A stretch of DNA of 31,596 nucleotides from positions 1 to 31,596 of the forward strand of contig MGDH01000007.1 in the NCBI GenBank assembly GCA_001790855.1, written 5' to 3'. The position numbers and the translations under genes were made by a program. The stretch comes from Candidatus Schekmanbacteria bacterium RIFCSPLOWO2_02_FULL_38_14. Its GTDB lineage: Bacteria > Schekmanbacteria > GWA2-38-11. Below, one piece after another: positions 24,621 to 31,596 of this stretch. Below the pieces are notes generated by a model, which saw only the letters and a program-made list of their open reading frames with translations, did no database searches and was not told where the DNA came from. Position 1 is the stretch's first letter. Each line of letters starts with the position of its first letter.

Positions 24621-25985
24621 ATGCCTTTCTTATATTCAGGAAGGATTTTAATTGCTGACCTTAATTCCCAGACAACTGAAGAAAGAGCTTTTGATGAGTC
24701 ATTTATTGAAGAAAACCTGGGCGGTGCATTGGCAGGGCAGACACTCTATGAAGAATTTCAGGGTGATGACCCATTGGTTATTTCAACAGGTCCTTTTACA
24801 GCTACCATGTTTCCTGCAGGCGCTTTGGGAGTAATTACAGGGAAAAGCCCGATAACAGGCAAGCTTTCCCATGCGCCGTTAGTTCTGATGAACGGGATGG
24901 ATTTAAAGCTTACAGGATTTGATTTTATAGTAATAAAGGGAAAGGCAGAAAACCCCGTATATTTCTGGCTTCATGATGAGATTGCAGACATTCAGGATGC
25001 TTCAGGACTCTGGGGCAGGGATACATGGGAAACAACAGAAACCATAAGGAAAGACCTTGGGGAAGACCTCATTCAGGTTCTGACAATCGGCACTGCAGGA
25101 GAGAAGGGGAGAAACTCGGCACAGGTAATTTCAAACTACTGGGGGACAGGTGATAAATGGGGGTTTGGAAAAGTATTCGGAGACAAGAAACTTAAGGCTA
25201 TTGCTTCAAGAGGACTTGGATTGATTGAGGTTGCGCACCCTGATGAGTTTGTAAAAAAGGCAAACAGTTTAAAGTCAAAAATAAAAAATGGCAACATAGC
25301 AGGTAAAAACGGAATAATGGATTTCTGCGCTTCAATCGGCGCTGAACCTGCAAAGAACTGGATTGCTCCGGTACTGCACAGATACAAGGCTTGTTTTGCA
25401 TGCCCTTACAACTGCAACACTTTTTTAAAATACAATGAGAACCCAAAAATAATTGCAATGGATGGTGTTGAGGAGCCGGGTTTTCTGATGACAGATATTG
25501 CATCGGCAATTGCTTTAAAAAAGGCAGGGTTGTCGGCTGATGACGCAGGAAAAGTTCTTGAGCTATGCGCAAGGCTTGGAATTGAACCGACCTGTGCTTC
25601 AGGTGAAGTTGTAAAATCAGGAGCAAAAGATTTCTCTTCAGCGAAAAAAGCAGTAGAGGCGTTGCTTGATAAAGATATTGAAAATACCTCACCTTACAAA
25701 ATGAACTGGGGTGATGATGCCGGAAGTTTTGAATCTTCATTCAGCCCATGGCCACCTTTAAAACCGCTTTTTTCTGATTTTGGCATTGGAAGCGACAAGG
25801 AAAAAAATTCATCATGGTGGAAGAGGAGGAATTCCCTTTCCTATATACTTGGAATATGCCCGATATTTTCCCTTATGAGTCCTGAAATGGGAGAAAATGA
25901 TATGCTTGAATTTATAAAATCAGGGCTTGATATTGACAGGGGAGAAGGCTTCTTAGATGAAACAGTAGGGAAGCTGAAGATTTAA
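24621..25985 (+). CDS. Compact aldehyde:ferredoxin oxidoreductase family protein
   Basis: A 454-residue member of the tungsten/molybdopterin aldehyde:ferredoxin oxidoreductase (AOR) family. The N-terminal domain has the family hallmarks: the opening FLYSGRILIADLNSQTTEE, then ENLGGALAGQTLYEE, ISTGPFTATMFPAGALGVITGKSPITG and GRNSAQVISNYWGTGDKWGFG. The cluster cysteines C258, C261 and C265 are in CFACPYNC, and the fourth, C413, is in LGICPIFS. The best-studied AOR (Pyrococcus) is about 605 residues. Here about 50 residues are missing between the cysteine groups and about 70 after the last cysteine, yet all four cysteines remain. Whether the active site still closes is unclear. The reaction would be aldehyde to carboxylate, or carboxylate reduction, with ferredoxin. 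Substrate unknown. Confidence 0.87.
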   Translation: MPFLYSGRILIADLNSQTTEERAFDESFIEENLGGALAGQTLYEEFQGDDPLVISTGPFTATMFPAGALGVITGKSPITGKLSHAPLVLMNGMDLKLTGFDFIVIKGKAENPVYFWLHDEIADIQDASGLWGRDTWETTETIRKDLGEDLIQVLTIGTAGEKGRNSAQVISNYWGTGDKWGFGKVFGDKKLKAIASRGLGLIEVAHPDEFVKKANSLKSKIKNGNIAGKNGIMDFCASIGAEPAKNWIAPVLHRYKACFACPYNCNTFLKYNENPKIIAMDGVEEPGFLMTDIASAIALKKAGLSADDAGKVLELCARLGIEPTCASGEVVKSGAKDFSSAKKAVEALLDKDIENTSPYKMNWGDDAGSFESSFSPWPPLKPLFSDFGIGSDKEKNSSWWKRRNSLSYILGICPIFSLMSPEMGENDMLEFIKSGLDIDRGEGFLDETVGKLKI

Positions 25986-26011
25986 TTTCCATTCTGATTT
26001 CCTTCAGAGAG

Positions 26012-28645
26012 TCATAGCGCCATCCTGATTATTTCTGTAATGTCCCTCATCTTGAGCTTTGAACCGCTTGAAGTGATTGCTGTGAGAAGTCCGGAATAGC
26101 AGAACGGGCAGGTTGAAACCAATTCTGATGCACCTGTTTCTTCAGCATCTTTTACCCGTTTGACAGAGATTTTATTCTGGATATCAGGATAGGCAATGCG
26201 GAATCCCCCTCCAGCACCGCAGCATTTTGCATTTTCACGGTTTTTTTCCATTTCAATCAGCTCAACTCCGGGTATTGCCTTTAAGATTTTGCGCGGTGTT
26301 TCGTAAACTCCTGCATGCCTTCCGAGATGGCAGGGGTCATGGTATGTGACTTTGAGGTTTACTTCTTTTGTGAATTTAAGTTTTCCTTCCTCAATGAGCT
26401 TTTCAAGAAACTCGACTATATGCATTGGCTTGAAGTTTATCTTTGCGAGCAGCGGGTAGTCTTTTTTAAATGTTTTAAAACACCCTGAGCAGGATGTTAC
26501 AACTGTTTCAACACCAAGGCTGTTGTATAAATCAAGTGTTTTCCTTGCGACATTTTCAAATTCAGGGTCTCCGACTCTTTTAAGAGTACTGGCACAGCAC
26601 AATTCCTTTTTTCCCAAGATTCCAAAATCGACCCCTGCCTGCTGCAGTATATAAGATGTATTGTAGGCGACTTCTTTGACATTTGCATCAAAAGAAGCAA
26701 TGCAGCCAACGTGGTAAAGTATAGGGGCTTTTTCAATACTTATGTCTTTTATCTTCTTAACCCCTGCCTCCCTCTGGGCATTTCTTACCCATCTGTCTCT
26801 GCTCGTTCTTGGCTGCTGAAGGGGATTGTCATAGCTTTTAATGCTCTTTATCAGGGTTTCATGCTGAGGCAAGGGGCCTATTCCCATTTTGCCAAACATC
26901 TTTCTGCAATTTTCCCAAAGCTCAACAGTATCTATATCAGTCTGGCATACCTCGCGGCAGGCACCGCATGTGGTACACTGATAGGCTCTTGATATATACT
27001 CCGGTGGAATTTCTTTTTCCTTTCCTGAAAGCAGTTCTTTCATAAGAAAGATTTTTCCTCTCCCTGCAACAGATTCCCAACCTATTTCTTCATATACTGG
27101 GCAGACTGACACACAGAAACCACACTGAGCACATGACCAGAGTTCCGGATGTTCCTCAAGCTCCTTGATTTTTTCAATTAACTGAGAAGGGCTCGCCTCC
27201 TTTGGAAGAAATTTAAGTCCTAATTTTGCAAGCTTTCCATTTCCAAGCATTCCTATTGACTGAAGGAATGGAGGTATGCTTATTCCATAACGGGTCTGGA
27301 AGCTGAAAAACTTGCCAGGGTTTAAAATGTTTTTGGGGTCAATTTCTTTTTTAAGTTTTTTAAGGCTTGAGAGCTTCTCTTTGGGAAATCTTTTTTTTAC
27401 ATAAAAGGAATTCCATATTCCTGTTCCGTAAGGTTTTCCTTTTAATTTAAAGCCCGTGCGCATTATTGCATCAACAAGGAGGAGGTCATTTAAGTATTTT
27501 TCTTTGTCCCTTTCATCTGTCAGATAGGTTACCATCAGCAAAATTTCCTCTTTTCCTATCAGATGAAGTTCTGTCATCATCTTAATATTGTTGCTTTCAA
27601 AAATTGACTGAACCTTTGCGAGGCAGAGAGACAGGTTTTTTAACGGCAGGATAAGTTCTGCTGCAAGCATTGATGGACCTTCTTTTTTCAGCCTCATCGG
27701 ATAGAATCTGTTTTCCCAGTGGTGAAGTGCAGTTTTTGCGTCAGCTTCTCTACCCTTGCATGAAACAGCAAGCTCTCTTGCCTTAAAGACCTGGTCAGTT
27801 ATTTCATCATTTTCAAATCTGACAATAACAGAGGCGTCAACTGATGTTTCTCCGTTTTCTATTTTTGAAAGGAGAGTGTTGTAATTTTTATTTTCAAGCT
27901 TGACAAAGAATGGTTCCATGTCTGTCTTTGGCAATTCCTCCAGAAATTTGACTGCAGAGGCATCATCGCTGAAATTAAAATAAAGGGTTGCGATGGACTT
28001 TGGAAGGCTTCTGAGCCTTAACGCGATTTCAGTTATGATACCGAATAAGCCTTCAGTCCCAATGAGGGATTCAATCTGATTATCATCCTTTACGGATTTA
28101 AGTTTTTTAATCTCACCCTGCGGATAGACTACCTCAATATAATCGATATGGTCTTTTATGTGGCCGTATTTGTATGAGCCGACTCCAAAACCGCCTGTTG
28201 AAATCCATCCGCCAACTGTGCTTGATGGTGCGCTTGTTGGATAAGCTAAGACTGAGAGTTCTTTTTTTGCTAAAACCTTGTCAAACTTTTCCCAGACAAT
28301 CCCCGGCTGTACTCTTGCAAGTTTTTTTTTAGAGGAAATTTCAATAATCTGATTCATCTTTGTAAGGTCAATAACAATTCCACCTCTTAAAGGTATGATA
28401 CTGCCAAGGGCTGATGAGCCTGCACCCCTTACAGTTATTGGAATCTCTCTGGAGTAGGCTAATTTTAAAATTCTGCTGATTTCATCAGCGGATTCCGGCC
28501 TTAAGATTGCTTCTGCCGGCTTTTTCTGAACAATGTCTTTAAAAAGAAGCGGAATTGAAGCAATGTCGTGGCTATACTGCTTTATTTCATTGGAATCAAA
28601 TGAGGCATCATCGCTGCCGACTATTTCTATAAATTCTTCATACAT
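26012..28645 (-). CDS. FAD/iron-sulfur oxidoreductase (GlcD-HdrD type fusion)
   Basis: An 877-residue multidomain enzyme. The domains, in order, are a FAD-binding PCMH domain (about residues 45-215, with TVRGAGSSALG and GGFGVGSYKYGHIKDHI), a FAD-oxidase C-terminal domain (about 240-450, ending DPKNILNPGKF), and a ferredoxin-like domain with C505, C508, C511, C515 and C557, C560, C563, C567. Two CCG/HdrD-like domains follow (GCIASF, CCAS and SCSGCF; then DPCHLGRHAG, CCGAGGGF and CPFCYSG). This architecture is typical of D-lactate or glycolate dehydrogenases and related 2-hydroxyacid oxidoreductases that pass electrons to quinone, ETF or ferredoxin. The ribosome site is AAGGATT before the ATG. 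It converges on the AOR gene with 26 bp between, so co-transcription is not expected. The hydroxyacid is not known. Confidence 0.9.
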   Translation of the reverse strand: MYEEFIEIVGSDDASFDSNEIKQYSHDIASIPLLFKDIVQKKPAEAILRPESADEISRILKLAYSREIPITVRGAGSSALGSIIPLRGGIVIDLTKMNQIIEISSKKKLARVQPGIVWEKFDKVLAKKELSVLAYPTSAPSSTVGGWISTGGFGVGSYKYGHIKDHIDYIEVVYPQGEIKKLKSVKDDNQIESLIGTEGLFGIITEIALRLRSLPKSIATLYFNFSDDASAVKFLEELPKTDMEPFFVKLENKNYNTLLSKIENGETSVDASVIVRFENDEITDQVFKARELAVSCKGREADAKTALHHWENRFYPMRLKKEGPSMLAAELILPLKNLSLCLAKVQSIFESNNIKMMTELHLIGKEEILLMVTYLTDERDKEKYLNDLLLVDAIMRTGFKLKGKPYGTGIWNSFYVKKRFPKEKLSSLKKLKKEIDPKNILNPGKFFSFQTRYGISIPPFLQSIGMLGNGKLAKLGLKFLPKEASPSQLIEKIKELEEHPELWSCAQCGFCVSVCPVYEEIGWESVAGRGKIFLMKELLSGKEKEIPPEYISRAYQCTTCGACREVCQTDIDTVELWENCRKMFGKMGIGPLPQHETLIKSIKSYDNPLQQPRTSRDRWVRNAQREAGVKKIKDISIEKAPILYHVGCIASFDANVKEVAYNTSYILQQAGVDFGILGKKELCCASTLKRVGDPEFENVARKTLDLYNSLGVETVVTSCSGCFKTFKKDYPLLAKINFKPMHIVEFLEKLIEEGKLKFTKEVNLKVTYHDPCHLGRHAGVYETPRKILKAIPGVELIEMEKNRENAKCCGAGGGFRIAYPDIQNKISVKRVKDAEETGASELVSTCPFCYSGLLTAITSSGSKLKMRDITEIIRMAL

Positions 28646-28675
28646 AATAATAATCCTTATATTAGCTATAGGCTA

Positions 28676-28815
28676 CTAACAGGTTGCTGAAAAAGGGTTT
28701 ATCTGATGTCATTACGAGGAGCATAGCGACGAAGTAATCTCAAATTTATAAGAAACTGAGATTGCTTCGCTTTGCTCGCAATGACAGTTGAAAGGGTTTT
28801 TCAGCAACCTGTTAG
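28676..28815. repeat. Nested inverted-repeat element, MITE-like (140 bp)
   Basis: Perfect 19-bp outer arms CTAACAGGTTGCTGAAAAA (28676-28694) and its reverse complement (28797-28815) enclose a second inverted repeat: GTCATTACGAGGAGCATAGC (from 28708) against GCTTTGCTCGCAATGAC (to 28785). The inner motif is a word widely seen as dispersed repeats in Desulfobacterota-like and Nitrospirota-like genomes. No coding capacity. The element could be mobilised by a transposase acting in trans. Confidence 0.85.
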
Positions 28816-29013
28816 TTTGAGTTTTTACCTCTCAGCTTTCAGCAATCGGCAAAATTGATTGTTGCAGATTTCTTTTACTCAATAAAATTAATATATGTCA
28901 ATTTTTTTGTGTTGATTTTTGAGGCTTTATAGAGAAAACTCTTTTGGGAAGAAGGATAATGACTCTGAAATAATAAGATTGCTTTCTTACTTTGCTTTTT
29001 GCAATGATACCTT

Positions 29014-29068
29014 GTAGAAACAGACCTTCAGGTCTGTTAAATTAACAGGTCTAAAGACCTGTTTCTAC
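29014..29068. repeat. Imperfect inverted repeat with internal hairpins
   Basis: GTAGAAACAGACCTTCAGGT (29014) faces AGACCTGTTTCTAC (to 29068). Each arm itself folds (ACAGACC-TTCA-GGTCTGT and ACAGGTC-TAAA-GACCTGT). The design, two facing hairpins bounded by GTAG and CTAC, is the same as at 18773-18843. Confidence 0.75.
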
Positions 29069-29109
29069 TTATCAAATAAAAATAAAATTAAAAACTCAAA
29101 ATATTCTAT

Positions 29110-30360
29110 ATGAAAAAAAATATTGCTGATAAATCAAGCAACATCCAACTCTGGTCATGGATTCTTTATGATATTTCTGACACAGTCTTTTCATTATTTA
29201 TTGTAACCCTGATTTATGCAGTGTATTTCAAAGAAGTGGTGTTTAATTCCTCTTCTTCAGGCGACCTTGCATGGGGGTTGTCTGTTTCAACATCAATAAT
29301 AATTGTTGCATTAACATCACCTGTTTTAGGTGCTTTGGCTGATTATTCAGGAATAAAAAAAAGATTTCTCGCCATAACTTCTTTCATGTGCATATTTTTT
29401 ACCTCAATGCTCTACTTTGTAGAGAGGGGAGATGTTATTTCTGGAATAGTATTCTTTATCCTTGCAGATATCTTTTATGCGTCAAGCCTTACTTTCTATA
29501 ATGCCTTTCTTGTTGATGTTGCAGATAAAGACAACTTTGGGAAAATATCAGGAATCGGATGGGCAGTTGGATATGCAGGTGCTTTGATAATACTGTTTTT
29601 CCTTTATCCGCTGGTTAAAGAAGGCTTTTCTGAGGCTAATATTCAGAACATACGCTACTCTTTTGTGCTGACAGCATTTTGCTATCTTGTTTTTACTATC
29701 CCAATTCTTGTTTTTCTCAAAGAGAAAAGAATTATTGAGAAAAGAGTCAAAGAGTCATATGTGAGAATAGGGTTTAAAAGAGTCTATGAGACATTGGGCA
29801 GAATAAAAGACTTTAAAAATCTTTCTTTTTTTCTTCTTGCTTATTTTTTTTATAATGACGGAATTACAACAATAATAGTTTTTAGCTCCATATTTGCTGC
29901 AGGGACTTTAAAGTTTTCAATGAAGGAATTGTTGACATTTTTTATAATTGTTCAGATTACAGCAATGGCAGGTTCTTTGATTTTAGGTTACATTGTTGAC
30001 AGGGTAGGGGCAAAACGGGTTATCATTGCGACTCTTTTTATATGGTGCGGTATTGTTGCAGGGACATATTTTGTTGCAAGCAGGACAATTTTTTATATCA
30101 TAGGTCTTATCGCAGGTTTTGCAATGGGTTCATGCCAGTCAGCAAGCAGAAGCCTCATGGCAATGTTTACTCCAACAGAAAGAAGCGCTGAGTTTTTTGG
30201 GTTTTATTCTTTTTGCAGCAAGGCTTCTGCAATTCTTGGGCCAGTTGTTTTCGGGGCGATTTCATCATTAACCGGGAACCAGAGGACAGGAGTCTTGTCA
30301 GTGTTGATTTTTTTTGTAATTGGCTTGGGATTGATGTGGAGAGTGAGTGAGCCAGTTTAA
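29110..30360 (+). CDS. UMF1/Atg22-like MFS transporter
   Basis: A 416-residue polytopic membrane protein with about twelve hydrophobic segments. It opens with WSWILYDISDTVFSLFIVTLIY, the characteristic first helix of the UMF1 (Atg22-like) MFS group, and carries the motif A relative GALADYSGIKKRFL near residue 76. A second-half counterpart is GYIVDRVGAKRVI. The GSCQSASRSLMAMFTPTERSAEFFGFYS stretch near residue 340 is also family-typical. Vacuolar Atg22 exports amino acids in yeast; bacterial substrates are unknown. The ATG at 29110 has no strong ribosome site. It stands alone after a repeat-rich gap. Confidence 0.88.
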   Translation: MKKNIADKSSNIQLWSWILYDISDTVFSLFIVTLIYAVYFKEVVFNSSSSGDLAWGLSVSTSIIIVALTSPVLGALADYSGIKKRFLAITSFMCIFFTSMLYFVERGDVISGIVFFILADIFYASSLTFYNAFLVDVADKDNFGKISGIGWAVGYAGALIILFFLYPLVKEGFSEANIQNIRYSFVLTAFCYLVFTIPILVFLKEKRIIEKRVKESYVRIGFKRVYETLGRIKDFKNLSFFLLAYFFYNDGITTIIVFSSIFAAGTLKFSMKELLTFFIIVQITAMAGSLILGYIVDRVGAKRVIIATLFIWCGIVAGTYFVASRTIFYIIGLIAGFAMGSCQSASRSLMAMFTPTERSAEFFGFYSFCSKASAILGPVVFGAISSLTGNQRTGVLSVLIFFVIGLGLMWRVSEPV

Positions 30361-30367
30361 CAGTTTG

Positions 30368-30476
30368 GGAAAGGGTTCAAGGATTCAAGTGAAAAAACTA
30401 AAACCTAAAAGTGCCAAGCTCAAAACTAATTGATTTAACTTAAACCCTCGAACCCTAGACCCCTTGAACCCTTTCC
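30368..30476. repeat. Inverted repeat with perfect 15-bp arms
   Basis: GGAAAGGGTTCAAGG (30368-30382) and its exact reverse complement (30462-30476) bound an AT-rich core. A further CAAGG/CCCTAGACC series extends the arms imperfectly. The words match the inverted repeat downstream of the chelatase (15161-15256), so both belong to one dispersed family. Confidence 0.75.
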
Positions 30477-30493
30477 TTAGTAAGGAGGATTAA

Positions 30494-30979
30494 ATGAATA
30501 GTACAAGAAAAGAGATTATAAAAAGAATCGTTCTCATAACTCTCTTCTCCATTGCCTTTGGTAATGTAGAGGCAATGGTAGTTGTTTATTTGAGAAGGGT
30601 TCTCCCCCCATATGATGAGATGGTAGTTGGAACAGTGGATAGCCTTGTAATATTATTTAAGGATTACGGAGTCTATCGCATTGAGCAAATGAGAGAGATG
30701 TTTACAATGATAATGCTTGTGAGTTTTAGCGCTCTATGCGGTAAAAATCTTCTGGAAAGATTCGCAGCCTTCTGCCTGAGTTTTGCTGTATGGGATATCT
30801 TCTATTATATTTTTTTAAACCTTCTGATTGATTGGCCCCAGACTCTTTTTGATATTGATGTCCTTTTTCTTATCCCTATTCCCTGGATAGCTCCTGTAAT
30901 ACTCCCTGTCGGGATTTCTATGATGATGATAGGGACAAGCTTTTATATATATTTTATCAGACTTAAAAAAGAAGAGTAG
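30494..30979 (+). CDS. Hypothetical small membrane protein
   Basis: A 161-residue protein with GGAGG before its ATG. Four hydrophobic segments are visible: about residues 11-30, 70-95, 95-120 and 130-153 (VILPVGISMMMIGTSFYIYF). A polar loop follows the first segment (MVVVYLRRVLPPYDEMVVG). No enzymatic motif or known family is recognised. It begins 18 bp after the 15-bp-arm inverted repeat, in the same orientation as the MFS gene upstream and the toxin-antitoxin remnant downstream. A function cannot be assigned. Confidence 0.75.
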   Translation: MNSTRKEIIKRIVLITLFSIAFGNVEAMVVVYLRRVLPPYDEMVVGTVDSLVILFKDYGVYRIEQMREMFTMIMLVSFSALCGKNLLERFAAFCLSFAVWDIFYYIFLNLLIDWPQTLFDIDVLFLIPIPWIAPVILPVGISMMMIGTSFYIYFIRLKKEE

Positions 30980-31048
30980 AGATTAAAAGTTCATTCATTC
31001 ATAAACTAAACTTGACAATAATAACTCTCTGAAATTAAAATTAAATAT

Positions 31049-31453
31049 ATGGAAGACATGGAAGACAAAAAACTTAAAAGCTTCTGCAAGAAAAATAATA
31101 TTGAACTTCTTGTCCTCTTTGGATCTTATGTTTCAGGAAAAGTGCAACCAGAAAGTGATATTGCTATTAAACTAAAAAGAAGCTCAGAGATTTCAAAACT
31201 TGACTTGATTTATAAACTTGATGATTTATTCAACGGGAAGAATATAGACCTTGTTAACCTTACAAAAGATACTGATCCCTTACTTCTATACGAGGTTTTT
31301 TTCAGTGGGAAGCTCCTTTATGAAGAATATTCTGGTCTTTTTGGTAAGGAAAAGTTAAAAGCATGGAAACTTTACATTGACTCAGAGAAATTTCGCGCAG
31401 TGCAAAGGAAATACTTAAAAGAATTTGTGGAGAGGGTTTATAATGTCCTCTGA
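31049..31453 (+). CDS. MNT-type nucleotidyltransferase (MntA antitoxin-like)
   Basis: A 134-residue protein of the minimal nucleotidyltransferase family. The motif GSYVSGKVQPESDIAIKL (G25-S26 ... D37) has the GS signature and the first metal-binding aspartate, but A39 replaces the second aspartate of the usual D-x-D. A later acidic residue is in KNIDLVNL. In MNT/HEPN modules the MNT protein is an antitoxin that AMPylates the HEPN RNase toxin, and the full D-x-D is normally required. A HEPN-like start codon overlaps its end. The ribosome site is weak, and an alternative ATG lies three codons later. The missing aspartate suggests reduced or lost catalysis. Confidence 0.82.
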   Translation: MEDMEDKKLKSFCKKNNIELLVLFGSYVSGKVQPESDIAIKLKRSSEISKLDLIYKLDDLFNGKNIDLVNLTKDTDPLLLYEVFFSGKLLYEEYSGLFGKEKLKAWKLYIDSEKFRAVQRKYLKEFVERVYNVL

Positions 31454-31538
31454 TGTTATAAGCAAAAAGCTTGTATCAATGACAACTTATCTTAATGACC
31501 TGTTGCCTTATAAAGACACCACTCTCAAAATATTATAA
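31443..31538 (+). pseudogene. Truncated HEPN (HepT-like) toxin remnant
   Basis: An ATG at 31443 overlaps the preceding stop by 11 bases, the usual coupling for MNT/HEPN pairs. The frame reads KKLVSMTTYLNDLLPYKDTT, resembling the first helix of HepT toxins (a KLxxLxxYLxxL pattern), and stops at TAA 31536-31538 after 31 codons. HepT is about 130-140 residues. No frame continues with the second helix or the Rx4-6H RNase motif within the remaining 58 bases. The gene was cut by deletion or mutation. Confidence 0.6.
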
Positions 31539-31596
31539 GCAATTCTCCTTAGGTTTATAAAAGCCTCGTAAAGACCACGATGATTAAAATATTTAA

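Larger units (their letters stand above)
28646..29109. other. Repeat-filled intergenic region
   Basis: No gene is seen in this 464-bp gap. It holds the 140-bp inverted-repeat element at 28676-28815, a degraded piece of the same inner motif near 28974-29010 (GATTGCTTTC...GCAATGATA), and a second complete inverted repeat at 29014-29068. The remainder is AT-rich and may hold the promoter of the following MFS gene. Confidence 0.7.

Noticed and set aside
25198-25740. A 180-codon minus-strand frame over the AOR gene
   Set aside because: It is antisense to well-conserved AOR blocks and is rich in Leu/Gln/His in a way typical of shadow frames.

Overview
The window looks like chromosomal DNA from an AT-rich, Gram-negative and probably anaerobic bacterium. 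A TonB-dependent outer-membrane receptor and paired PilT/PilU motor ATPases indicate an outer membrane and type IV pili. A hybrid-cluster protein, an aldehyde:ferredoxin oxidoreductase-type enzyme, small ferredoxins and an FAD/iron-sulfur oxidoreductase of the GlcD-HdrD type indicate low-potential redox metabolism. Many intergenic gaps carry dispersed palindromic repeats, as often seen in Desulfobacterota, Nitrospirota and related uncultivated lineages. I cannot assign the species or phylum from the sequence alone.

Layout. 1-3.3 kb (minus strand): a hypothetical protein and an MFS exporter in a tight pair, followed by a Tat-exported DUF362 protein. 3.5-6.3 kb: a TonB receptor, with an intact IS1595-type insertion sequence only 6 bp of unduplicated sequence beyond its stop codon (8-bp target duplication). 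7.2-9.3 kb: a patch of small and broken genes (a frameshifted zinc-ribbon membrane protein, an intact 54-residue protein and a fragment between tRNAs), tRNA-Arg(CCG), tRNA-Glu(CTC), tRNA-Gln(CTG) and a pyridoxamine-phosphate-oxidase-like protein. 9.5-12.8 kb: a geranylgeranyl-reductase-like flavoenzyme with its own 57-residue ferredoxin, then a short-form Hcp behind a CRP/FNR-type operator at -41.5. 12.8-17.4 kb: a ROK sugar kinase, an exported CbiX-like chelatase with a Met/His-rich segment, and an OmpR-type two-component system. 17.4-21.6 kb: thiolase and a large UPF0182 membrane protein. 21.6-24.1 kb (minus): a YjbQ remnant, PilU and PilT. 24.2-28.7 kb: a ferredoxin plus a compact AOR converging on an FAD/Fe-S oxidoreductase. 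28.7-31.6 kb: inverted-repeat elements, a UMF1-like MFS transporter, a small membrane protein and a decayed MNT/HEPN toxin-antitoxin pair.

How the genes fit together. The redox genes form two plausible modules: flavoenzyme plus ferredoxin (isoprenoid-chain saturation), and ferredoxin plus AOR next to a GlcD-HdrD-type enzyme (carboxylate/aldehyde or hydroxyacid oxidation). Hcp suggests nitrosative-stress defence under an FNR/HcpR-like regulator. The exported chelatase and the two-component system may share a metal- or tetrapyrrole-related role, but that is inference from adjacency. The least conventional items are the exported Met/His-rich chelatase, the compact AOR, and several gene remnants that ordinary ORF calling would miss (yjbQ, HepT, zinc ribbon). 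I did not find a clear, wholly new multi-gene system.
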